From the NCBI GenBank assembly GCA_026182355.1, contig JAPFBL010000117.1, positions 248,001 through 312,000 on the forward strand: 64,000 bases of DNA, read 5' to 3'. This document shows, piece after piece, positions 45,076-56,194 of the stretch (the first letter of the stretch is position 1; each line of letters starts with the position of its first letter). This DNA comes from Hermatobates lingyangjiaoensis. Its lineage: Eukaryota > Arthropoda > Insecta > Hemiptera > Hermatobatidae. The notes below the pieces were generated by a model, which searched no databases, was not told where the DNA came from, and worked only from the letters and a program-made list of their open reading frames with translations. Made by a program: the position numbers and the translations under genes.

Positions 45076-45300
45076 TTAAGTGTGTTGGTTGTTATTTTTG
45101 TACGACGTGCGTATGTTAAGTAGAGATGGTACAGGCATTGCCTTGTAAACCACACTTTTTATCATGTTTGAAGGTCTTTCTAGGAACTGTCTTAGCAGGC
45201 TAACCCTACGTCTTTGCATTTGCCCTGTTGACTCCTCAGATACAGGAAGTTTTTCCTTGTTCTTTAATAGGAATTTAGACCCTCTTTTTACTTTTCTATA
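45076..45300 (-). other. Unrecognised open stretch
   Basis: The tail of a 133-codon minus frame reads KVKRGSKFLLKNKEKLP, then SEESTGQMQRRRVSLLRQFL, then ERPSNMIKSVVYKAM. Composition is more gene-like than the surroundings, and a CTTATAG acceptor-like site lies just upstream (minus strand, about 45300). The N-terminal part of the frame is Rep-A and not coding. It could be an exon or a retrocopy fragment; no family is recognised. Confidence 0.25.
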
Positions 45301-46085
45301 AGAAATGTATAGTAAACGTAAAAAAATTCGATCTCGAGATCTTAACGGAATTACATGTTTTGAGGTCCCAGAAGTCGTTTTTTTTAAGTTTTTTTCGACG
45401 ATGTCTGTGGCTAAGTGGGTGAGTATGAATCGTAAAGGTTGTGGCCACGCTACGGTCCAGAATCCTTGATGGATCAAATTGATATTTTACACAAAAATGG
45501 GCCTCATAGTGTAAATGAGCACTATTATTTGCCAGCAATTATGCATGCCGGGAAAGTCACCTTTTTTTTTACCAAAAACCTGTTTAAGACAACATTTCTT
45601 TTCTCCTAAACTACTAATTCTAGAGTTTTGAAATTTTTGTATTATCTTTGAGGTCACAAATGTAATAAACGAAAACTATATTCAAATTTTTAAATCAGCA
45701 GAAAATATTTTTGTTCAATAAAATGGTAAAATTTTGACTTATAATTTAATCTGAAAGTTTTTGAGAGCAATACAAGTCATGCTGTTTAATGGATCAAAAT
45801 TAAACTATACCTAAAAATAGAACAATCTGACGAGGGTGAGTTGAGATAATTTTTTTAAAAATTACGTTAACCAAAGGGGGGTTAGAGTGCATTTTTTGTT
45901 TTCAGAAAATGTTTTGTCTCGTTTAAGAAATTCTTTTTAAATATTTCATACTTCCAGGTATAAATGTTTTAAATTGAACTGAAAGCATTTTTTGAATTTG
46001 ATGTGAATATTCAAAACTGATTAATTACTGATATATTTTTTCTCAATATATATTTACAGTAACATTTTAGCAGAAGGAAATGATA
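45296..46085 (-). repeat. Rep-A dispersed repeat, reverse orientation
   Basis: Reverse complement of the 24900-25670 part: AAAAAAATTCGATCTCGAGA, TTTTGAGGTCCCAGAAGTCG, CGATGTCTGTGG, GCCACGCTACGGTCCAGAAT, TTGATGGATCAAATTGATAT. Confidence 0.65.
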
Positions 46086-46129
46086 ACACTTGTTCGGATA
46101 ACTAATATCTGGGGTAGTAATGGAGTGAT

Positions 46130-46885
46130 TAAGCGCCTCTAATAGCCTCTAACACTCTAACTCTAACTTTCGGCCTTCACGAGGCTCCCCTGTTAACATG
46201 CTATATGCAGGGACAAACGAAAGAGGAGGAGAAGGTGATCAGGGGCTGGGCCTGACCACCTTCGTTTCCCATCCTTCCTAATCCCCAAATCCCCTCATTT
46301 TATCCCAGCCCCAATCTAAGGTGTTATGCAATCCGTGCCGAAGAATGGATGATACAGGGGTTTCTGAATTATGAACGGAGCCTCAAGGGACCAGGCGACA
46401 CCCTTGAGTAAATAGCCTTACTCCGGTATACGGTGCTCTGCCGGAGCGGACAAAATACCACCGATAGACCTTCAGGGATTTTTCCCTGTAAGGAGATGGA
46501 AGTCTGAAGACCATCCTCCGGAAGTGCAGAGGGTCCAAAAGCGCTAACTAGTGCGAACCTCCCACAAGTGCACCTGAGGACCCGAAGAAGACCATCCCGA
46601 AGAAGGAATAAGGAAGTACTTTCTCCCGAAACATAGGGAGCCTGAATGGACATTATCAATGATGGTTTGTGCAGATTCTGGAAAAAGGAATGAACACCGT
46701 TGCACCTGCTGATAACTGGTAAGGCAACTTTGCTGCAGAGAGGCAGGTGCTTCGGAACACACAACAAACCCTAGAAAAACTTCACCGCTGGAAGCAGCAA
46801 AAGTGCTGAGCTTCTTGGAGGCGTTGAAGCTAACTGCTGGGGTACTTTAGTACAGAAAAGGAGAAGTACAATAGTTTTTTTTAAG
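46130..46885. repeat. GC-rich block, probable retrotransposon 5' region
   Basis: A sharp compositional island of about 750 bases in AT-rich DNA, with phrases such as GCCTCAAGGGACCAGGCGAC, CCGGTATACGGTGCTCTGCC and TTCACCGCTGGAAGC. It resembles 5' regions of insect or crustacean non-LTR elements, but no diagnostic protein is present. Minus ORFs 46369-46767 and 46544-46762 overlap in different frames and match nothing. Boundaries are set by composition only. Confidence 0.35.
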
Positions 46886-47237
46886 ATGCAGTGCTATAGT
46901 CACCCTCAAATAATAAAAATAAAATAAAAATAATAATAAACTGAATTTTTATGATTTGTGACAAAGGGAAATCAAAGTGACTTTATAAAAAAAAAACTAA
47001 CATGTAATAATATTCCGAGTATTATTACACAAATTTATATAATTTAATATATAAATTTATATTTATATAATTTAAATTTAAATTTATTTATAAATGATCA
47101 ATAAGTAAAACATAATAATAACTGAAAAGTTTCTTTGCAAAATAATAAATAAATTATCCTACGTGTAATCCAGAGAACGTAAATTGATAAAACATTGTCA
47201 GAATCTCCTATATGAAAATGAAAAAAATTGTTGAATT

Positions 47238-47348
47238 TAATAAAATCAATATGAAATTTATTATCGGCGCTGTTGATACCCGTGGCCTTGCAATTGTTAA
47301 TATTTTTACAATATTACAAACTGTTCCGTAGATAAAAGATATATATAT
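47238..47348 (+). repeat. Direct repeat unit 1 (about 115 bp)
   Basis: TAATAAAATCAATATGAAAT ... GCTGTTGATACCCGTGGCCT ... TGTTCCGTAGATA then TA-rich DNA. Repeats almost exactly at 49624-49740. Confidence 0.8.
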
Positions 47349-48467
47349 ACGGTATATATATAAATGCATATGATTTTGAAGTGTTATTTTATTTTCATTA
47401 CTTTATAAACATATTACATGAGTGAAAATGTCTTACAATTTTATGTAAACTGTTATTATTACAGATTTATCAATATATATATATTAAGCAGAAGATGAAT
47501 AGAAACATATTTAGACGTTTGATTTTTCCGAATTATTTATTTGCTTAAATAATGATATTCTCCTGTATTGAAATTTGTATATAATGATAATAATAAATTA
47601 TGAGTTTTATAGAATAAGATGCAATGATTAAGCACCACTGTATTAGATAAACAGATTGGGCTTTAATACAGCGATATCAAGTACCCATTCATGATTTAAT
47701 TAGAGAAGGATTAGTGAAAGATATGTTCAAATTTTTGGAACAACAAAAAAGATATTTTTTTTTTCAATAAAATGTAAAAATTCTAACTTATGATTGAATG
47801 TGAAAGCTTTTGAGTAAACCAGTGTGATATTTTTTTCCGCTGAGTGCAGGCCAGTCCGGATTTTTGGCTTGTTCCAGTGAAAGAACTTTTTACATTTGAT
47901 AGAGGAAGCGTGACCTACTAGCTTAGCCAATTCTTTGATAATATAACCTCAATTTTATTCACCCTCGCAAAGTCTTCTTCACTCTCAAAAATGTTTACCG
48001 TCTGTACTTTCTTCTTCATTTCTAGTGTAGACGGCTTAGTACCTACAGCAAAAGATAACTTGCTAAGAATAAAATATCTCTTTTAGTAATTTGAAGTATT
48101 ATTACCTCTTTATTTTTCTCAAAGGACTGTAGAGGCATTTTCCCCTTTTTTTTCTTTAATATGTTATTTTCTATATAACTGTATGTGTTATTTTCCCAAT
48201 ACTAAGGTATGGACCAAACAGATGAAATGAAAGGGGTAGTTAAAACTATAGTATCTAGGGTTCACATACTATAGAACCTTTGACCATTCAGTCTTGTCGT
48301 ATTCATTTGGACTTGGGAGACTAGTTTGAGATTCTTTATTGGTTATTAAGGGTTACTCTGATAACGAAGATATCGTGCAGAGTTCTCTGCTTCTATTCAT
48401 CACTTGTGGAAACCAGCGTCATCGTATATTACATTCCAAAATACCATTATAACTATCATTTTATGTA

Positions 48468-48788
48468 GGTTAGGTTAGGTTGCAGTGGCAGTTCCACAAG
48501 GGAACACACGTAGGCCGACATTGGCTCTTTGTGATACCACACAATGAAGATTGATTCTACAGTGGGAGTCCTAAATTTTGCCTAACTCAAATGTATTTAG
48601 AATTGGGATTTTTAACGAGTACCTGACATCGTACAGGCTCGGGACCGACGGTTTAACGTCCTTCTCCGAGGGACGACGCGCTCAGATTTATTCACCTCCC
48701 GCGTGACTAAATCGAGGGCCAGGTGAGGATAGAACCCCGGTCCTACCAGTTCTGAGGCGAGCACGTAACCACTGAGCTAGCCTGGCCC
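48468..48788 (-). mobile_element. tRNA-derived SINE, 321 bp, with 15-bp target duplication
   Basis: Minus strand, from 48788: GGGCCAGGCTAGCTCAGTGG (A box TAGCTCAGTGG), then GGACCGGGGTTCTATCC (B box GGTTCTATCC), then a body with GGACGTTAAACCGTCGGTCC. It ends in CTGCAACCTAACCTAACC, a short CCTAA tail. Flanked by CTATCATTTTATGTA at 48453-48467 and 48789-48803, a perfect 15-bp duplication. The GACGTTAAACC centre recalls the MetaSINE group (from memory). It shares its body with 17662-17988. Confidence 0.85.
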
Positions 48789-49623
48789 CTATCATTTTAT
48801 GTAATTGAAAAGCCATTGCTAAACAATATAGGGAAATAAGATTCACTAAAAGTAATTACAGGGCACAAATACAGTGCAAATACCTATATTGTTCTATTAG
48901 AAATACACAACTTGCGAACTCATCAAGGCATTTTACAAATATTTTGACATGAGTCAGGAGTTGTTTAAATCCTCTGTAGAGGCTGTACTTGCATTATTAT
49001 TTCACGATAACAGGTGACGATCTAAGTATAGTTAACTTGGCTCCACAAAGTAATGAATTGGAATCAGCCGTTTAGCGATAAAAAACATAGTAATGTAAAA
49101 GAAAAGAGAAATGTTTATTTACTTCCTATGTGCAAAAGCTTTATTTTTCGTTTTTCGTAATAATGATTTATTTATTAAACACTATCAAAAAAAATCTGGC
49201 GTGAGGCGTATGTATCGTACAGTTCCTCATTGTAAGCAAATATATTTCTTAGAATATAATTAAATTTTTTGTATTAAAATTTTTATAAATTTTTCCATGA
49301 AGTCTTAACTACAGTTTATTAATGGCAATAATGTTATGAATATTGATTCATAATTTTCAATAGTAATTAATGTAACTTCAGAAATTACAAATTTCAGAAA
49401 AAGATTTCATTTATTATCCTTCCATTATCATAAATAGTAATAATGGGTAATCAATAAGTAAAAATGAATTAGACAATTCTGACATAGAAAAGGCTCAATT
49501 GTTTTCTCCTTTTTCTCTAATATTTCCACCTATTAGTTTAATTAATGTAGATTAGACGCAAAATATATTTTCTATGTTTTTTTTTCTTTAATATCTACAA
49601 CAACATAATCAGAGCGTTGTTGT

Positions 49624-49740
49624 TAATAAAATCAATATGAAATTTATTATCGGCGCTGTTGATACCCGTGGCCTTACAATTGTTAATATTTTTACAATAT
49701 TACAAACTGTTCCGTAGATACAAGATATATATATCTTGTA
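49624..49740 (+). repeat. Direct repeat unit 2 (about 115 bp)
   Basis: Second copy of 47238-47348 with a few substitutions (GCCTTACAATTG for GCCTTGCAATTG). Both end in a TA-rich run. Confidence 0.8.
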
Positions 49741-49744
49741 TATA

Positions 49745-52700
49745 TATATTTAATAGTTAGTGAATTTATTTTTAATACATTAAATAGTTTTTTTTTAAGC
49801 GTTTAAGGCTATGGGACAGTTTCATCGTGGATTTGTCTATATCAGTATTAAATGTCAACATTAAAGCAAGAACTGCAGCGATTTTAATAAAACTCGAGTA
49901 AAAGATTTCTACCAAATCACACAACGGCCATTTTATTTTTAAAATACTCCATAAAAAAATTGCAATATTGATGGCCAGTAATTCCGTTCGAGGGACAATA
50001 CTTATGTAAATTTAGAATTAGAAGACACACACACACACTCATAGTATTTACTATGTTATTAGATTTAAGTCAATATGTTAATATTTAAGTGAATTTATTT
50101 TATAATCTAACCAATTTGTCATAGTTAATGTTAAACTTCATCTAGATATATATTTTTTTTTTAAAGTATAACAAGTATTTACTATGTTATTAGATTTAAG
50201 TTAATGTTAATATGTTGAAATTTAAGCAAATTTATTGTATACAAAAAATGATATAGTCTATGTAATAGATAATTATAGTATGTTATGCCAAGAGTGCCAC
50301 ATGCTGTATATTAATTTAATAAACTCTCAACCGGCAGGGATACTGCTAGGTGAAAAAAAAAACGCACAAACACACACACCACACACAGACTAATTCGTGA
50401 AAGTCATTAACTGGACTCAGAATACCTCAAAATGTTTATTGACGTTGAAAATTCTATATCATAATTTTGACCTGTACGCAATACTTTAATATTTTCTTTA
50501 AAGGGCAATGTAAGTTTAAAGTAATATATTAGTGGACTACTAATCAAAAATATATGGAATAAAATTATTAATTGTTTTATTTATTTCGTTAAAGATAATA
50601 TATTCATCTACGAAATTTAATAAGAATCGAATTAAAATAATGGAGATTGGCAGTTTGTATTCATTATCCTACATGTGATACTTAGTAATAAAGATGTATT
50701 CTTTCTTTTGATAGGAAGTCGTGTGTACAGCTGATGATTAATGATATTGTGCTTATTAGGCTTGGGTATACATTTTAATTTGATTTATTTGACGTAGAAT
50801 AAGTGGAACAAATGGTGTGTTTATTAAATCAAAGTTTATTTAAAAGATTAAAGTTTTACAGACTGCAACTTTACTTTGAACAAACATGCAGTTTAAACAA
50901 ATAATCTTTGCTTTTGTTCAGTTTCGGTTTCAAGCATGTTCTGACTTTCTTGTTGATACTTTAAGTTTATTAACACACGAAAGAAGAAAGTTTCAAATAC
51001 GAATGCAAAAGTGGATAATTATTACAGAAACTTTGTCCGCTCTTGTGTAAATATGATATTGCTGTAGGCATGAAAATTTAGGTGTAAGCAGTTGGTTACC
51101 CTATTTGCATACCAGTCATCTAAAACCATGCTTTAAAAATTATTCCTTTCTATTACAAAAAAAAATTATTGAAAAACTATTCCTATTCTATTAAGTTGTT
51201 GTTAATTATTATAAATGTTGTTGTATATTAACTATACTTTTTATATTTCATACATTTTAACATATTTTAGACTTTCTTAATTTCTTTTTAAAAAAGTATA
51301 TATTCTCAGCATAGTTACTTGAAATTCCGTTATGACGCTTAGTGTCTTAGTTGTTCTTACCGATCAAGGTAAGTTGTGATTCGAAGTTGTACTGGTATGA
51401 CAGTCTAAGAGACAAAAGTGTCAGGGTGCACTTCGTCGGTGCATCTTTTATTGCAACCTACAGAGTTCAGGTTACTTTGCTGAAGTATTTATCTTGTATG
51501 AGAACACCTCTAACCTGATTTTGGCAAAAATGGGAACGTCACTTCATTTAGGTCACTAAATTTCTAACTTATCATAGAATTCTAATTTAATTATAGCATT
51601 TTAGCTTAAATTACCATTCTTAAATTTTGCAGTGACCGGTACATGCATCCGTGGGCTTCAAAAAATTTGTTTTGATAATTACATAACTTTTTTAGTAAGT
51701 GTTATATTATTAATGTTTTGATTTTCGGTTATATTCGTAATATCTCTGAGTTAACGGTATTAAGGTAAATTTTATTACTTTAAAATGTTCGGAAATATAT
51801 ATGTAAATACTTATTTATTACATTTTTTTCTGAGTTATGTCACTTCTTAATTTATGTTGTTCTAATACACATACAGAATGATATTGAAAATGAAAACAAA
51901 TTATGCAAAAACAAAAAAAAAACATTACAGCTCTAAACTATTTCATTTAAAATACTACATAAGAAAACCATATCAATCAACTTACCCTTAATCTCTAACC
52001 TTGAAAGTATTTTTAAATAAATTAGTTTAATTACAATAATCTTTTTAATTGGTAAGTATCTTTTATAATTAGTTGATTTAATTCCATCTTGAAGAACTCT
52101 ATGAGAATTGTTAACGTTTAAATCTATAAATGTTTTAAGTGATAAAAATATAAAGAATTGATGGCATAATATTCAGATCAAATTCTGTGAGGTAATCCAA
52201 GTTTATGAAAACTTCAAAAGTATATAACTTTAAAGTTGTTTAATCATTTGTTTAATATGTGGAATTAAGCTGTCAGCAATGCTTGTGTTTCTGCAAAACA
52301 GTTTTAATTAATTGTTTTCATTTCGATATTTAATGTTTGATGATGCTTAATTTGTTTGAGTATCTTTACATTAGTAAAATTTAAAACTGTAGTCAATTGA
52401 GAGTAGTTAATAAACTTGTTTTTTTTTTAAATTTATGTGTGTAATAATAACTGCGTAATTAAAGCATTTAGTTTTGATATGAATTGTATTAATTCAATTC
52501 TAACAACATCCAATTCACTTGAAATTTAGCCCGGATTCTGTAAAATACGTAATAAACTAGTTATAAGAGTATTTTAAACACGAAAAACTGCCAATATTTT
52601 TTTTGTATCCAATAATATAAACTTTGAGCGTGTTACTAGTATATGGACGAAATAAAATCCGTGTTTAAAGAGCAGGTCATAAAATTGTCTTTATTTTAGC

Positions 52701-53755
52701 ATTTTATTTAATTAAATCTTCAATTGTTATTGAATTGCAGTAAGTTAGGAATTTAATTCAAAGTCAAAATATTTCGTAGAATATGTACATTATCCATACG
52801 TATTTTTCGATTTTAGACAATTATATTCTCAGCAACCACTTTATCTGTACTAACACAATAGTGCAAACCCAATAGAGCTAATTAATTTTATTTGGTCCCA
52901 TAAAACGTAGCTTCACCAACTTTAACTAAATCGACTTAATAAATAATGTAACGGTTTCACTACCAGTAGTAAAAACAAAAATGTAATTGATTAAACACAC
53001 TAAATAAAAGATTTCATTTGAAATGAATTATTTATTTATAAATGCTTGAATTAGTAAAATTTGTTTTAAAACATTTTTATAATATGTTTTATCAAATATT
53101 TTTATCCATCAAAATAGATCAATTAATCATAAATCACTTGAATGTGGTAATTTATTACATATGTTTGTTATTATAGTTAATTAAATGTGACCACACACAG
53201 ATTATTATTTCATTGACAACGAAATCATCAAATATTGATAGTGGAGTTGTGATATGTTGGTAGAAGAAGGCTATTTTGCTAGAGGATTTTGTCAAGATAT
53301 CCAGAAAAGTCACCAATCTTCTGGAGTAAATCCATCCCTCCATACCCTTCTTGTACTACATGGCTATCATGCCGCTTCTATAACACCTTCGGAAATATAT
53401 TTTTCAAGGATTTCTTTTATCTCAAAACCAATTTTCTTCTCCAAATGCTTTGTTACTTTTGTTCTTACTTAATCTCAAGATTAAATGAAATAATAAATCA
53501 ATTACAATAATTAAAAAAAGTAGTTCATAAATCCATCATTTTGAATATGTAGACAATAAAAATATTATGAAGTCAAAATATTATATGTGTTTAGACAAAC
53601 TCAAAACTTTTAACCAAATTTGAATTAAATACTTTTTAAAACTGTAAAAGACAATGTAATTTTTACTTTATCATAACTGAAATGTAGGGATTATGATAGA
53701 TCTATATGTTATGAAGTACCTAAAGCTCACTTTTATTTATTGATCATATATTATA
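49745..53755. other. AT-rich stretch, no gene seen
   Basis: Includes an approximate tandem pair (50040-50110 and 50168-50240, AGTATTTACTATGTTATTAG) and short CA runs (50025, 50365). 53254-53472 (+) is open with a protein-like start (VEEGYFARGFCQDIQKSHQ) but unrecognised and overlapped by a minus frame. No call is made. Confidence 0.4.
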
Positions 53756-54153
53756 TATATATATTATAATATGATAAACAATTAAAAGAAACGGTCCAGG
53801 GTTTTTTACTAAAATAAAAAACAAGGCCACAGAAAACACGAATAATCCATATATTTAAATTCGAAGGAAAAGGGGGAAGACAAGATCCCCAGGAAGACAG
53901 GGCGGTACGAATCGGAAACCGAGAGTCCCCACCACTTACCACCAACGGGGAAGGGAGGGAAGGAAATGAAGAGCCAAATTAAGACGTAAAAGGAACGAGT
54001 AAAAATTATAACTATAAAAAATTATAAAAAAGTAGATAAATCAAATTAAATTAATAAAAATAATAAAAAAAAAGTAAATAAAAAATAAAAATAAATAAAT
54101 AAAAAAATAAAAAATAAATAAAAATAAAAATAAATAAATAAATCATAAATAAA

Positions 54154-54570
54154 TTATCGGTTGAGGTTGAGTCCGGGGGAAGAGCGAGCATCAAGTAAGC
54201 ATATGTATGCCTCCTCTGAAGCTCTTAGGGTAACTTTATTGTTGGATTCGGGGATCTGTTTCAGGATCTGAACCCTGAAACAGTCATTGAAACTGAGTCC
54301 ATGCGAGTTCGCATGGATGGCTACAGGATAGTTACTGCGTTGACCGACTGAAGCCCTATGACCATTCATACGAAGGCTCAACTTATTAGAAGTTAAGCCA
54401 ACGTAAAAGGAGTCACACTGAGTGCAATCCAGTCGGTAAACACAGTTGCTCGAGGTACAGGAGGAATTGACCTGAACCGGGTAGGAACTATGGTGGAGAG
54501 GGGAATCGAAGGAAGGATTAGGATTTACAATCAGGCAAGTTTGACAGCCACGGCGTCCACATTGTTTCAT
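54154..54570 (-). CDS. PLE GIY-YIG endonuclease domain, open frame
   Basis: 138 codons without a break. N-terminal knuckle-like MKQCGRRGCQTCLIV, then CVYRLDCTQCDSFYVGLTSN (the GIY-YIG 'YxL...YVG' pair with a CxxC insert), then LRMNGHRASVGQ, HANSHGLSFNDCFRVQILKQ, and a C-terminal Glu-bearing block LRASEEAYICLLDARSSPG. Known family role: this domain nicks target DNA for priming by the PLE reverse transcriptase. No RT is attached, so the frame is the surviving C-terminal part of a truncated element, and there is no evidence it is expressed alone. The start Met is simply the first in frame. Confidence 0.7.
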   Translation of the reverse strand: MKQCGRRGCQTCLIVNPNPSFDSPLHHSSYPVQVNSSCTSSNCVYRLDCTQCDSFYVGLTSNKLSLRMNGHRASVGQRSNYPVAIHANSHGLSFNDCFRVQILKQIPESNNKVTLRASEEAYICLLDARSSPGLNLNR

Positions 54571-54741
54571 TCCAGGAACAGGATTGGAAGGCTGAGGGGA
54601 AATATGAGAGAAAATGCTTTTTAATTTGGCTCTTCATTTCCTTCCCTCCCTTCCTCCGCTTGGTGGTAATTGGTGGGGTACTGGCTGCGGTTTCCGAGTT
54701 CAGTACCGCCCTGTCTTCCTGCGGGACTCTTCGTTCTTCGC

Positions 54742-54790
54742 TCTTCGCACCTCCTGATGACGACGATTGTCGAAATATCGATGTGAGTTA
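54742..54790 (+). ncRNA. Hammerhead-ribozyme-like motif
   Basis: Same as 7590-7636: CTGATGA (54754-54760), extra C, GAC/GTC stem, GAAA (54772-54775), ATATC, GATGTGAG. Confidence 0.5.
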
Positions 54791-54864
54791 TGTCTGTGTC
54801 TTTCTGTGTGTTTCCTTCGTTTTTATTTTATTGTAAAAAAGTCCGCTGGACCGTTTCTTTTAAT

Positions 54865-54914
<50 letters not shown>

Positions 54915-54971
54915 CTATGTGATAGGAAAGAGGATCCAAACTGTACACAATACGAGTTAATATACGTATTT

Positions 54972-55010
54972 TGACTCTGACGAAGACCGCTTGTTACGGT
55001 TGAAAGATCT
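54972..55010 (+). ncRNA. Hammerhead-like core, tandem unit 1
   Basis: CTGACGA (54977-54983), stem A(G)ACCG/CGGTT, GAAAG. Confidence 0.35.
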
Positions 55011-55159
55011 TAGTCTTGTTTTCCCATTTTCTTATTGTGGTTTGATCATTGATTGTTATTTCACGTGTTTATGTGAAATCCCTTTATATATATATATATT
55101 CACTATGTGATAGGAAAGAGGATCCAAACTGTACACAATACGAGTTAATATACGTATTT

Positions 55160-55200
55160 TGACTCTGAAGAAGACCGCTTGTTACGGTTGAAAGATCTTA
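55160..55200 (+). ncRNA. Hammerhead-like core, tandem unit 2
   Basis: CTGAAGA (55165-55171). Differs from unit 1 only at the base that hammerhead cores allow to vary. Confidence 0.35.
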
Positions 55201-55619
55201 GTCTTGTTTTCCCATTTCTTATTGTGGTTTGATCATTGATTGTTATTTCACGTGTTTTTGTGAAATCTTTATATATATTTATAACAAGATTTCACATAAA
55301 CACGTGAAATAACAATCAATGATCAAACCACAATATTAAATGGGGGGGGGGGGGGGGGACTTTTTCTTCGTATTTCATATTGTGGTTTTGTCATTGATAT
55401 GTAATGTAAGTATGTGATATGTATGTATTACGTTGATATGTAATGTATGATATGTAAAATTTGCGAGCAGTCATTCATTTAAACATATTTCCTTAAAATA
55501 TTGATCATATTTTGTAGAAGTAATTTTCTTCAGAAGTTTTTGAATTATCTAAGCTTCTGTTTTATCTTCTCTTAATTCTATTACCTTAAGACCGGGTATG
55601 TAGGGCAGCACTGGCTGTT

Positions 55620-55760
55620 GCAGGGTCGGTTACTTGCCGTTGCGTTTACAACGTGCTTGGTCTCCCTTTTTCTTTTCTCCTGAAGACGGATTGCCCGAAA
55701 AGTTGAGTTTGTAAGTGTATTTCTTTATTCTCTGTGTTACTCTTCTTGATATATACATGT
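55620..55760 (+). mobile_element. PLE 3'-end fragment (family of 23204-23310)
   Basis: GTGCTTGGTCTCCCTTTT, TTCTCCTGAAGACGGATTGC, CCGAAAAGTTGAGTTTG, as at 23250-23310. Hammerhead-like core CTGAAGA 55680-55686, GAAA 55697-55700. 55761-56190 downstream has no recognised feature. Confidence 0.55.
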
Positions 55761-56194
55761 AATAAATAAACAGCCCAAACCGGACAAATAAGTAACTGAT
55801 TCAAAAGAGCAACACAAAAAGAACGAAAACACTTACTAGAATTAATATTTTACCATTGACTAGACAAAGAGATTAGACTAGACTAGAAGAAGAAGAGCTA
55901 CGGTACTGCCAGCCGAGCGGTCAAAGAGGAGGGTGGAAAGAAGGCTAATACAATAGGTTAGAAGGTCATCAAATCAAAGCCTCATTCTTTATCCATGAAG
56001 CAGTAATAATTCTTAAAGACTTAAATATTTTCTTATTAGGTAAAAATAATTGTTTGAGCCAAGTTCGTTGATTTGCTCTTTTGATAGGTAATTTTTTGTA
56101 TGGAAATACTAATTTATAAAAAGTAACAAAAGTAAAATATAAATGAAAAAAATAGAAAAAAATGATTAAAAAGGTTAAATAAATAATAAGAAAG

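Larger units (their letters stand above)
53776..54873 (-). mobile_element. 5'-truncated PLE with inverted ends
   Basis: The minus-strand endonuclease is flanked by inverted copies of the element end: left 53776-53985, right 54630-54873. Shared phrases include ACAATTAAAAGAAACGG / CCGTTTCTTTTAATTGT, CCGCCCTGTCTTCC and GGCTCTTCATTTCCTTCCC. The RT is absent. The right end carries a hammerhead-like motif and runs into TA repeats (54866-54911). In the left end that motif has been replaced by unrelated sequence. 54000-54150 is an A-rich 3' UTR-like tract. Confidence 0.75.
54908..55410 (+). mobile_element. Tandem and inverted PLE ends (GTTTTCCCAT family)
   Basis: Two direct repeats of about 185 bases (54908-55090, 55099-55275) start TTCACTATGTGATAGG and contain GACTCTGA.GAAGACCGC, TTGAAAGATCTTAG and GTTTTCCCATTT. 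A reverse fragment follows (55284-55342, CACGTGAAATAACAATCAAT), then a poly-G run (55344-55360) and a further short direct piece. TA runs lie between units. Confidence 0.7.

Noticed and set aside
46369..46767. 132-codon minus ORF in the GC-rich block
   Set aside because: An overlapping frame is also open, no family is recognised and no start or splice support exists; probably due to GC-rich composition.
48468..48482. TTAGG repeats as a telomere or subtelomere signal
   Set aside because: Only two to three units, and they form the SINE tail inside its target duplication.
48468..48788. Possible tRNA gene on the minus strand
   Set aside because: A and B boxes are present but the head continues into a SINE body with target duplications; no clean cloverleaf.
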